Assembly: GCA_034336665.1 (NCBI GenBank)
Contig: CM067584.1
Span: 124,001 to 188,000 of the forward strand
Length of the DNA: 64,000 bases
Origin: Luscinia megarhynchos
Taxonomy: Eukaryota; Chordata; Aves; Passeriformes; Turdidae
Direction of reading: 5' to 3'
Positions 1-9,660 of the stretch are shown here, piece by piece. The notes under the pieces are model-generated. The model saw nothing but the letters and a program-made list of their open reading frames with translations, made no database searches and was not told the origin of the DNA. Made by a program: the position numbers and the translations under genes. How positions within the stretch are numbered: the stretch's first letter is position 1; each line of letters begins with the position of its first letter.

Positions 1-493
1 CAAACAGCATTTTCTGAAAGGAAACTTCAGCTTTCAGGGCACAGATCCAGAGCCAGCTGGACCAAGAGTGGGAAAACCACTGCTTTACCCTCCCTCTTCC
101 ATGGAATCACAATCCCAGGTTGATCTCTCTCTATCCTATCTCTAAAGTCACACTTGTCCAGAGCTAAACTGACTGCAGAGGTGACTGCTTTGCCCACAGA
201 ACCCCAGATCCTTGCCCATGCTGAGTTTCTGGACTGTGAGACCTGGATGTGGTGTTGGGACAGAGAGAACAACACAAGCCAGCAGCCCCAGCTCAGGCTG
301 GCTCAGGATGCACAGGGAGAAGAGCCAGGGACACTTTTGAGTCACCCGCAGTGAAAGCAGGGGACAAGCCTGGAAAAAGTTGGGGCCACCCAGACTGGAC
401 ATTCCCAAGCACCCAGGGAGCCCTGGAGCTTCCAAACCCTGAGAGGCTGAGGGGCTCCTGGGGAGCACAGGCCTCCAGTCTCCTGTCACTCAC

Positions 494-3400
494 CTCCTGC
501 TCCTTGTACTTAGCATAGTCCTTGGCGTACCTCTTTAGCAGCTCCTCCTTGAGCTCTTCGGCTCGGGGAAAGGCTACTTCCTTCAGTTTCTGGGGGAGGA
601 AACACAGCATCAGCCTGGCAAACAAAACCCCAGCAGCTGAAGAGTCCAAAAACCACACCAAAATCACAGAGAAAGAGCTCAGGCAGTGCTGTCCTTTCCT
701 CTTCTGGACAGCACTGAGCAGAGGAGCTGCAGCTTCTTGTGGCCGGGAGGAATCTCCAAGGATTTCCCTGGAAAATCACTGCTTGGGACATCCAGTACGG
801 ACCACACATTCTTTAAAAAGCATAGAGTTGAAGAGGGAAGAAAGGACACCTCAGTGCTCAACAGGAGGTAAACTGGACACCACAGCCAGTCCAGCGCAAG
901 TGCAATGGGGTGAGAACCCCCCAAACCACAGCCTGGAGAATTGTGGAATTGTTTAGATTGGAAAACACCCCCAAGATCATCGAGTTCAACCAATCCCCCA
1001 GCACTGCCATGCCCACCGCTAATCCATGTCCCCAGGTGTTTTGAAACACTTCCAGGGATGGTGGAAGCCAGGACTGGACAATGCTTTTGGAGAAGGAATT
1101 TCCCAGTATCCAGCTTAAGGCTCCCCTGATGCAATGTGAGACTGCTTCCCCTTGTCCTGTCCCTGTTCCCTGGGAGCAAAGCCTGAACCCCTCTGGCTGT
1201 CCCCTCCTGTCAGGGAGTTGTGCAGAGCCACAAGGTCCCTCCTAAGCCTCCTGTTCTCCAGGCTGAGCCCCCTCCCCAGCTCCCTCAGCTGCTCCTGAGG
1301 CTCCAGCCCCTTCCCCAACTCCATTCCCTTCTCTGGACACGCTCCAGCCCCACAATGGATTTCCTGGAGTGGGGGGCCCAGAACTGAACTCCCAAGGGGT
1401 CAGAACTGCCTGGCCAAGGCAAGGCTTCTCAGCATTTGTGTGGATCACTCATCCCAGAGCCATGGGAACCCAGGGTCCACGATCCTGGCCACATTCCCAT
1501 TCCAGACTTGGCACTGTCCCCACTTACTTTGACCGTCTCCCTCTTCTCAGGAATAACGGCGCTTTTGTAATCGCGGTGCTGCGGCAGCTTCTCGATGAAG
1601 AGCCTGCAAAAACAGGACAGAAGCTGCAGCTCAGGACAGTCAGTGGTGTTTTGGGGGAATCCTTGTGCTCCCTCTCAGGGCAGTCTGTCTGTCTGCAGGA
1701 ACCCTCCAGCCCATAACAGCCCCTAGAGCCCTGCACAGTGCTTAGGAGATCTCACTCAATCCCAAGGGAGCCTCACACAGGTTTTCCTTCCACCTGGCCT
1801 CTGGAGGCGATCCTCAGGGATAAACTCATCTGTTTTGAAGAGAACCATTAATAACCTGGTCTAAACCACCAAGGGCACTGAGGTGACTCAGGGAGGTGCT
1901 TGGGCACCTGCCCACACCTGGGAGCATCCCAGGATTCCACCCGAGCTCAAGGACTCAGCTGACTCAGAGCTCCCTGTCCTTCTGCAGAGGGACAGAGTTT
2001 GTGCAGGAGAGGAAATTAACTCAGACCTTGGCCAGGGAAAACTGGCAGGTGAGCTAAAAGCAAGAAGCAAGTTCCCAACAGCCCCTGCTGCACCAGGAGT
2101 CTTTGGGCTCTGCAGCCTGAGCACCCCAGGTTCTCCAGGCAGGAGGGAGAATTCTGGTTCTGGGGAGGGAAATTAAGACTGAGCTCAGCACCATCCTATT
2201 CAGCTTCTACCATCCCAAGCTGCTCCCAGCCCCCTCCAGCCTGGGGGATCCCACTTCCAGGGATCCAGGGGCAGCCACAGCTGCTCTGGGCATCCTGTGC
2301 CTCCCCACCCTCACAGGAAAGAATTTCTTTCTAACATCCAATCTGTAACTCTACTGTTCTCCTTGTCCTGTCACTGACCAGGTCAAAAAGTCCCTCTTCT
2401 CTTTTTCAGAAGCCTCCTTTAAGTGCTGGAATGCCACAGTGAGATCCTTCCATGGCATTCTACAAGCACTAAAACAAGGAGAAAATCCCACAAACAAGAG
2501 GCAGTTCACTCTGGCTCAGCTCCCTGAGGCTCCTTGAGTTAATCTGTGACCAAGTCCCCAGCAGTGACAGAGTGCTCAGAGTGAGCTTAGCCAGGCCCTT
2601 CCCTCCTGTGAGCAGAGCTTTGCTGGCTCTGGGATCCACAAAGCTTTGGGGATAACCCCAAATCCCTGCCCTCCTTCCTGCTTCAACACCCACAGGAGGA
2701 TGTTCCAGTCTTCTGCCCAGGCACAGGGAAAAAGGGAATAGGGAAGAAGGGGAAGAAGAAGGGGAAGAAGGAAGGGGAAGAAGGAGAAAAAGGAAATAAA
2801 GGAATAAGGGAATAGAGTGCCACAGAGAGAATAATAGTGCCACAGAGAACAGAACAAGCCAACCAAGTAAAGCCAAGCAGGAAAAACTCAGGGGGCAGAG
2901 AAACTCTGAGAAATCTCTGTGTGTGCAGTAAACAAAGCCAGCTGCTCCAAGCCCTCAGGGACAAGGAAGGATTTTTTGCCTCCCTGAGTGCTCCTGGTGA
3001 GGATGCAGGATCAGCAGAGCCTGGGCACAGCCTGGAGCCCTGCAGAGGCCTTGGCTCCCTCCCAGAGCCCCAGTGAGGTCCCTGCTCCCAGCTGGGGGTG
3101 TGAAGTAGGTCACTGTGCTGAGGAGACACAACAAGGCCCAGAGCGCTGCCAGCAGCTTGTAGATTAAAATGGAAGGGATTAATTAGGAAGGATTAAGAGC
3201 AGATGCTGGCCTGGGCAGGATGGAAAAACCAGCAGAGACAGCTGGCTTTCCACAAGTCAGGAAGTGGGGGAAAAAACCGGGCAGGAGGGTGAGAGGAGGG
3301 CTCAGGCAGGCAGAAGAAAACTCCAGGCAGGCGCTGCAGTGGCAGCCTGGAATGGGGCAGAGGAAAACTCCAGGGCAGGAGCTGCAGTGGCAGCCTGGAA

Positions 3401-6400
3401 TGGGGCAGAGGAAAACTCCAGGGCAGGAGCTGCAGTGGCAGCCTGGAATGGGGCAGAGGAAAACTCCAGGGCAGGAGCTGCAGTGGCAGCCTGGAATGGG
3501 GCAGAGGAAAACTCCAGGGCAGGAGCTGCAGTGGCAGGAGCTGCAGTGGCAGCCTGGAATGGGGCAGAGGAAAACTCCAGGGCAGGAGTTGCAGTGGCAG
3601 CCTGGAATGGGGCACAGGAAGGGCTGGAACTCCTCATGTTTCCTATGCACAGCCCTGCTGAGGCCTGGCAAGACCAAAACCTCCCAGGGCCAGGAGTTTT
3701 GGGCTGGTTCAAACCTCTGTCTGCTCCCAAGCCCAGCAAGAAGCAGCTGTTTGGCAGCCAGCAGCCACAGCCAGGACTATTTTTAAGCCCAGCTCCAGTG
3801 CCCAGGCCAAGCCAGTGGCTCTGGAAGCCCTGTGACACCCCCATGAGCTCCTGGAGCTGATCCAAGCAAATGGAGGAGCCCAAATATAACAGAAAAGTTG
3901 TGTCTTGTTACTTTTTTCTTTCTTGTTTGGCTCAGAGTTGTGTCTTGTTACTTTTTTCCTTCTTGTTTGGCTTTACCAAACCAACCCGAGCGTTCCTGCT
4001 CGTGATTAAAGGAAAACACCCACTCAGATCAAGGCAGGGGAAGCTGCTCAGGACCACAGGCAAGGAGAGACTTGCAAGGTGACAAGGCACGTGTTAAAAA
4101 TCCTGTATAGTTACAGAATCATGGAATGGTTTGGGTTGAAGGGACCTCAAAGCTCATCCAGTGCCATGGCAGGGACACCTTGCACTGTCCCAGGTGCTCC
4201 AACCTGGCCTGGGACACTTCCAGGGATCCAGGGGCAGCCAAGCTTCCCTGGGAATTCCCTTCCCACCCTCACAGGAAAGAATTCCTTCCCAATATTCCAT
4301 CCATCCCTGCCCTCTGGCAGTTTAAAACCATCCCCCCTTGGCCTGACACTGTCTGTGCAAAAAGTCCCTCTCTCTCCTTTTTCTGACCCCTCTTTAGGCA
4401 GCAGAAGGGACTCTCAGGTGTCCCCAGAGTGTTTTCTCCTCCAGGCTGAACAACCCCCAGCTCTCCCAGCCTGGCCCCATTCCTAGGAAAGGGAGAGCAG
4501 AGCAAATCCATGAGAGGCTCCACTGAACTGCCAGTGCCTCCTCCTGCTCTCTGGATCTAGGAAACATCAAACTTTTGCTCAAGCTCCAGCCTCCCATCTT
4601 CCCTGGAAGAAATGACAGTGGCATCAAGCTCCTATCTTTGGACAAACCAGGGCAGGAGCTCACATTGGTCAGGGGTCAGGTTTTGCACCCTCCTGGCAGC
4701 CCAGCAGCCAGAAAAGAAATTCCAGGAAAATCATTTGAAAGCTGCTGGGAACACAACCCAGCACCTCTGGCTGCTACAACAAACCAGCCTCCAGCTCATT
4801 TGTTTAGTTAAAAAGTTTCTTCTTCAGGCCCAGCTGCGTAACCTTCCTGGAACCCTTCCCAAAGGTTTTACACTTCCCAGCTCCCCCTGCATCCTCCCAG
4901 GCCCTCGCCACCATGCCCATAAAAGCTCAGGAAGTGCGAGGTGGGGAGGAAAGCTAATCAGAGAAAAATGTGTTGGGTTTAAGGGGCAGCAACCCTGCAC
5001 ACAGGGGTAGGGAGGGAAAATGCCCATGGAGATGCCAACCCTGTTTCGGATGAGTGGGGAGAGTGGGCACAGCACAGACCACACCAGTGGCACTGGGTGG
5101 GAGCAGGAGGGACAGATTTAGGGAAAAAAACCCTACAGGAACAGGACACTGCAGTGTTGGGATCAGAGTTTTCATCCCTTTAAACAGCCACAGCTGTGTT
5201 TGAGGGGACTGGGTTTTGTTGCTGAGGTGTAAAAATAAATCCTCGAGTGGTCCCTGGTCCCAAAGGAGGAACTCCCTGCTGTGGAAGGCTATAGTAACCT
5301 GAGAGTGAAGAGTGGAACAGGCTCAGAGTAAAACTGGCTCAGAGTGAAACTGGCTAAGAGTGAACCAGGCTGAGTAAAACAGGCTCAGAGTGAAACAGGC
5401 TCAGAGCGAAACTGGCTTCTCCACTAAAGGTGGCTTAGCAGAGACACCACAACCCAGTCTCGATCCTTTAGGTAGATACCAGATACAAAAATCCCTGACC
5501 ACAGATCCCTGCCCAGCCCTAGGAATGTCACAGCCAAGCTAGAGAAAAACTGAGGCCAGCTGAGGCGATGAAACACCTGCAAACTTTGACATACAGGTCG
5601 ATAAAATCTCTCTGCTGCTGGCAGGAGTCTCCAGAGGGGCAGAGCGATCCAAGATCAGCCTGGCTCCCAAGGGAGTTTCATTCCCATAATACCAATATCC
5701 TAAAAGGCTGACAGAGGATGCTGCCAGACTCCTTCCATTGGTGCCCAGTGACAGGACAAGGAGTGAAGGTCATAAATTAAACCACAAGAAGTTCAACTTC
5801 AACAGGAGGAAAATATTCTTTCCATGGAGGGGGGCAGAGCCCTGGAACAGCTGGAGCCTCCCTCTCTGCAGACATTCCAAACTCACCTGGACCTGGCTCT
5901 GTGTCACCTGCTCCAGGTGACCCTGCCTGGGCAGGGGTTGGACTGGATGATCTCCAAGCCAAAGTTTTCTGGGATTACGGATTCTGAAAACTTAAACAAG
6001 CAAGCTGCATCTGAGGCTTTGCGCCTCACACCTTCCTCATGTGTCCTGGTCAGTCTGAGCTGCATCTGAGGCTTTGTGCCGCACACCTTCCTGGCCAGTC
6101 CCACCTCTGTGGCACCCCAAATCCCTTGGGAGCAGAGCTTAGGCCAGAACCCAGAGCTGTGGCACCCCAAAACCCAGAGCCGTGGAGCTCTCCTGTCCCT
6201 CTGACCTTGCAGCGCCCCGGAGCCCCAGACTCACGTGATGTACTTGTTGTAGAGGATGAAGGCGTGCTCCAGGTTGCCCTCCTCACAGTAGACAGTGGCC
6301 ATGCGCAGCATCTCCACGCCCGAGCGGAAGTAGCGCCGCGGGGGGATGTCCTCGCTCACCTCCACGCTGCTCCCCGCCTGGATCAGCCGCCGCACGCGCT

Positions 6401-6437
6401 CCTCCGGCGCCAGGCCGGCGCTGCCGGGGCCCGGCAT
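494..6437 (-). CDS. STAMBP: STAMBP (AMSH) deubiquitinase, 5' coding exons only
   Basis: Partial gene; the remaining exons lie left of base 1. Coding exons in transcript order are 6437-6235, 1603-1528 and 589-494, all with GT..AG borders and continuous phase, giving the first 125 residues. They form the N-terminal MIT-type helical region of AMSH, with recognisable blocks [29 protein letters not shown] and [14 protein letters not shown]. In known AMSH this region binds ESCRT-III CHMP proteins on endosomes; the JAMM Zn-protease domain that cleaves K63-linked ubiquitin is outside the window. I chose the ATG at 6437 because it gives the same spacing to the conserved PEERV block as I recall for mammalian AMSH. 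An in-frame ATG at 6449 would add four residues. The exon starts at an AG acceptor at 6463, so exon 1 is noncoding. Introns hold only repeats. Confidence 0.93.
930..1395 (-). mobile_element. CR1 LINE 3' fragment
   Basis: Reverse-oriented CR1 end inside a STAMBP intron. It opens with the complement of the CR1 terminus (AGATTGGAAAACACCCCCAAGATCATCGAG, quoted in part: AAGATCATCGAGTTCAACC) and runs into typical CR1 3' sequence (GTCCCTCCTAAGCCTCCTG; CAGCTCCCTCAGCTGCTCC). The limits are approximate. Confidence 0.75.
2195..2420 (-). mobile_element. CR1 LINE 3' fragment, diverged
   Basis: The text resembles the avian CR1 3' region (CTTCCAGGGATCCAGGGGCA, CACCCTCACAGGAAAGAATT), as in the copy at 4115-4520 but more diverged. 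It lies in a STAMBP intron. Confidence 0.6.
2735..2790 (+). repeat. Purine-only GGGAAGAA tract
   Basis: About 55 bases of G and A in GGGAAGAAGG-type units within a STAMBP intron. Such homopurine tracts can form triplex (H-DNA) structures. Confidence 0.7.
3322..3640 (+). repeat. 48-bp minisatellite, about six copies
   Basis: Tandem 48-bp unit (CTGCAGTGGCAGCCTGGAAT, then GGGGCAGAGGAAAACTCCAG, then GGCAGGAG) in a STAMBP intron, with one shortened unit near 3535. Because 48 is a multiple of three, several frames stay open and create false ORFs. No coding evidence. Confidence 0.9.
3894..3973 (+). repeat. Direct duplication of a T-rich 38-41 bp segment
   Basis: The segment beginning AGTTGTGTCTTGTTAC and ending TTCTTGTTTGGCT occurs twice in tandem with one or two differences. 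It is a simple local duplication in a STAMBP intron. Confidence 0.8.
4115..4520 (-). mobile_element. CR1 LINE 3' fragment
   Basis: Begins with the reverse complement of the CR1 3' end (AATCATGGAATGGTTTGGGT, then GAAGGGACCTCAAAGCTCAT). It continues through about 400 bases of CR1 3' sequence in a STAMBP intron. Confidence 0.85.
5315..5425 (+). repeat. 17-18 bp tandem repeat
   Basis: Five or six degenerate copies of GGCTCAGAGTGAAACT in a STAMBP intron. Confidence 0.75.
5735..5965 (+). mobile_element. CR1 LINE 3' fragment, plus orientation
   Basis: It reads GTGACAGGACAAGGAGTGAA, CTTCAACAGGAGGAAAATAT, and ends GGGTTGGACTGGATGATCTC. These are the last part of CR1 ORF2 and the 3' end in sense orientation, stopping before the octamer tail. 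Confidence 0.8.
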
Positions 6438-6504
6438 GCTCACACACATGGGCCAGGGGGCGCTGCGGGGCAGGCACGGCCATCAGGGGTGGGAACAGGG
6501 TCAG

Positions 6505-7275
6505 GGGGTCGTGGAGTCACAGGGTCAGGGATCATGGGATCATGGAATTACAGAGTCAGGGGTCATGGAGTCACAGAGTCATGGAAATCATGGGATCATG
6601 GAATCACAGAATCATAGAAATCATGGAATTACAGTCATGGAAATCATGGGATCACAGAGTCACGGGGTCATGGAATTACAGAGTCATGGAAATAATGGAG
6701 TCACAGAGTCATGGAAATCATGGAATCACAGAGTCACGGCATCATGGGATCATGGAATTACAGAATCATGGAAATAATGGAATCATGGAATTACAGAACC
6801 ATAGAAATCATGGGATCTTGGAATCACAGAGTCATGGAAATAATGGAATCATGGAATCACAGAGTCGTGGAAATAATGGAGTCACAGAGTCATGGGATCA
6901 TGGAATCACAGAGTCACGAAAATCACGGAATCACAGAGTCACGGAAATTGTGGAATCACAGAGCTATGGAAATCATGGAATCATGGGATCACAGAGTCAT
7001 GGAAATAATGGAATCGGAATCATGGAATCATGAGTGACGGAAATCATGGAATTAGAGTCACAGAAATCACGGAAATCATGGAGCCACAGAGTCACGGGGT
7101 CATGGAATCATGAAATTACAGCGTCATGGAAATCATGGGATCATGGAGTGACATAGTCACAGGATCATGGAATCATGGAATTACAGAGTCATGGAAATCA
7201 TGGAATCACAGTCACGGAAATCATGGAATCACAGAATCACTGAATCACAGAAATCATGGAATCACAGAATTGCAA
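6505..7275 (+). repeat. Expanded CR1-tail array (ATCATGGAATCACAGAGTC type)
   Basis: About 770 bases of imperfect 8-bp-based units (AATCATGG, AATCACAG, AGTCATGG, GAAATCATGG) in STAMBP intron 1. The array runs directly into a reverse-oriented CR1 3' end at about 7265 (AAGGTTGGAAGAGACCTTTA). The units match the complement of the CR1 terminal octamer repeat ATTCTRTG, so this looks like a grown CR1 tail. ORFs through it are artefacts. Confidence 0.88.
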
Positions 7276-7335
7276 GGTTGGAAGAGACCTTTAAGATCAT
7301 TGAGTCCAACCCATGCCCTAACACCACCTCAACTA
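7265..7335 (-). mobile_element. Short CR1 3' end next to the array
   Basis: Contains AAGGTTGGAAGAGACCTTTA followed by AGATCATTGAGTCCAACC, then CTAACACCACCTCAACTAAT. This is a reverse-oriented CR1 end, interrupted at about 7336 by the next minisatellite. Confidence 0.8.
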
Positions 7336-7765
7336 ATCCATCCTGGCCCAACAGGATCCCCCAAAATCCATCCTGACCCAACAGGATCCATCCTGACCCA
7401 ACAGGATCACCCCAAATCCATCCAGACCCAACAGACTCCCTCCCAAATCTATCCTGACCCAATAGGACCCATCCTGACCCAACAGGATCATCTCAAATCC
7501 ATCCTGACCCAAGAGACTCCCTCCCAAATCCATCCTGACTCAATAGGACCCATCCTGACCCAACAGGATCATCCCAAATCCATCCTGACCCAGCAGGATC
7601 ATCCCAAATCCATCCTGACTCAACAGGCTCCATCCCAAATCCATCCTGACCCTACAGGATCCATCTCAGATCCATCCTGACTCAATAGGCTCTATCCTGA
7701 CTCAATAAGCTCCATCCCAAATCCATCCTGGCCCAACAGGATCACCCCAAATCCCTCTCTGCCCG
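7336..7765 (+). repeat. Minisatellite ATCCATCCTGACCCAACAGG
   Basis: About 430 bases of units such as ATCCATCCTGACCCAACAGG with a variable CCCAAATCC or GACTCCCTCCCAA insert, in STAMBP intron 1. The motif begins inside the CR1 text (AACTAATCCATCCTGGCCCA), suggesting it was seeded there. Confidence 0.85.
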
Positions 7766-8947
7766 TGCTCTGGGAGGCAGTCCCGTCACCCCAGGAATGC
7801 ACCACGACCTGATCCATGTGGGAATCACCACAGACAGGAGCTGCTGGATTCCTTGTGGAGGCAGCGAGCCCAAAAATCCTCCACAAGACTCCTCCTCCTC
7901 CTCCACCAAAAGTAGTTTTTCCTTGGAAAAGCCTCCCTGGGTGAAGGGAAAAGTTCAACTCCCTGTGAAATGGCACTAATTTCCCAGTAACATGTAAAAA
8001 TGTTCTCACCCCTGTGGGGGTGGGCTTTAGTGAACACCTTTCCTGAAAGCCTTCCAAGAAAAAAATCCAATTTTATATTACCTCCTCACTTTAATCACCC
8101 CCAATCTCGTTTGCAAATCGAAAAAAAGACAATTATTTTGGGCACCCCCAAGGCAGAGCTCTGAGGTCCTTCCTCAAAATAATCCATGCCAAGTCTCACA
8201 GTCCTCCTCCCCCTGCGAGAACAGACTCCACTCACACCTGGAACTCCCCTCAAAATCCCACACCATCCCTCAAAATAAAGTGCCCAAATCACCTCCCCCC
8301 CAAGCTGCAACCCCTAAACTCCAATCTCTCCCCAGGCCACCAAGAGAGAGGGTGACCCCTCCCCAAAATCAGAGCCCCACCAGGAGAAAGGGTGACCCCT
8401 CCCCAAAATCAGAGTCCTCCTCAGGTCCCACAGCCCCCATCCTAAAAGGAAGAGAAGGTAAGACCTCCCTGCTCTGCCAAATCTTGCCCTGTAAAACGAG
8501 AAGAGAACCACCCAGCCAAATCCCCCGCCCTCCACAACAGGAGGATCTCTTGTGGAACCCCCAAAAGGAGAGCCCCAAAACGAATCCCTCTGCCCTACGG
8601 GGAAATGACGGCCCAGGCAGAGCCGCCTGCCCGGATCCCCTGTCCTGAGGGGAAACATCTCCGAGCCCATGGCAGATCCCCCTCCCCAAGGCGAAGTTCC
8701 CACAGCCAGACCCACCCCGAGATGGGATTCTCCTTCCTAAAGTGCTTATCCCACAGTCCGAACACTGCGGAGCGGGTCCCCCTTCTTCAAGGGAAGATTC
8801 AAGCCCCCCCTGACACTCCTCGAACCGGAGCCCTGCTGGTCTCTGAGGAGGGGTCGAGACGCCCTGGCGCCTGAAGCCGCCCCCGATGCTCAGAGGGGTC
8901 CCCCAGCAGAGCTGGGACCCCCCACCCCACAGGACCCCCGGCCCGGC

Positions 8948-9125
8948 CCTGACCTGCCGAGCGCCGCCGCCGTTTGCCTCTCAGCACTTCCGGGTTCTCC
9001 CCCACCCGCCCCGCCTCACTTCCGACAGCCAATCAGAAACCGCCGCAACATCCGGGTATGTAGCAACACACCACCAACTTCCGCCCGGCTTCCTCACTGG
9101 AACGTTGTGCGTCGTGACGTCACAG
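8948..9125 (-). promoter_or_regulatory. STAMBP: STAMBP promoter and probable noncoding exon 1
   Basis: A CpG-rich stretch lies between STAMBP and DUSP11. On the minus strand a good donor (CAG/GTCAGG) ends a probable noncoding exon at 8954. Upstream of it are an ETS-type core ACTTCCGG at 8986-8993, a CCAAT box at 9029-9033, further CTTCCG sites, and a perfect CRE palindrome TGACGTCA at 9115-9122. This is a typical TATA-less housekeeping promoter. The exon boundary and TSS are inferred. Confidence 0.6.
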
Positions 9126-9474
9126 CGGCAGCTCTTAAAGGGGCAGCGACCGTGGAAAGGCCGCACTCCGCCCAAACCCAAACCCGGCCGTTCTCACCCC
9201 AAAACCGCGCCCAACCCCCCGCAGCGCGGATCCTGCACGGGCCCCTCAGGGGAAATGATCGCTCCACACCCAGGCTGCAGTTTGCACAGCGTGGAAATTT
9301 ACTGTAGCAAAAGTGGGTAAAAAGGAGGGAAAAACCCCTCATGTTTACACAGCAGTTCTGTTTCTTGTTATGCGCTGAGGAAATCAACAAAAGCCCGTTT
9401 TGTTGAAGGTTCTAGGGATGCCTGAGGATGTTTCTTTAGGATTATTCCAGCTCTGTTGGAGTCTCTGTCTATTT

Positions 9475-9480
9475 TTATTC
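9475..9480 (-). terminator. DUSP11: DUSP11 polyadenylation signal
   Basis: TTTATT on the plus strand reads AATAAA on the minus strand, 181 bases beyond the DUSP11 stop codon. This gives a short 3' UTR of about 200 bases. Confidence 0.6.
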
Positions 9481-9660
9481 CCCGCATCCCTCATGGATCA
9501 GCATCGGATTAAAAAAATTCCTTGTAAAAGCATCGGTGCTGGGGAGAGCAGGAGAAAAGAGATTAAAAAGCAGCCTGTTCAGCTGCGCTACACCAGCCTG
9601 GCAGCTCCTGGGTGAGGCACAGCTGCTCCCTCCAGCCCCAGGAGGGTTTTTCCTCATGGA

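Noticed and set aside
3183..3883. ORFs over the 48-bp repeat, both strands
   Set aside because: Intronic minisatellite in STAMBP with unit length divisible by three; no codon or splice support.
6505..7275. Possible CRISPR-like or satellite array
   Set aside because: Units are contiguous without spacers, in a vertebrate intron, and join a CR1 end.
6283..7680. Met/Glu/Ser/His/Trp-rich ORFs
   Set aside because: They read the CR1-tail and CCATCCTGACC arrays.
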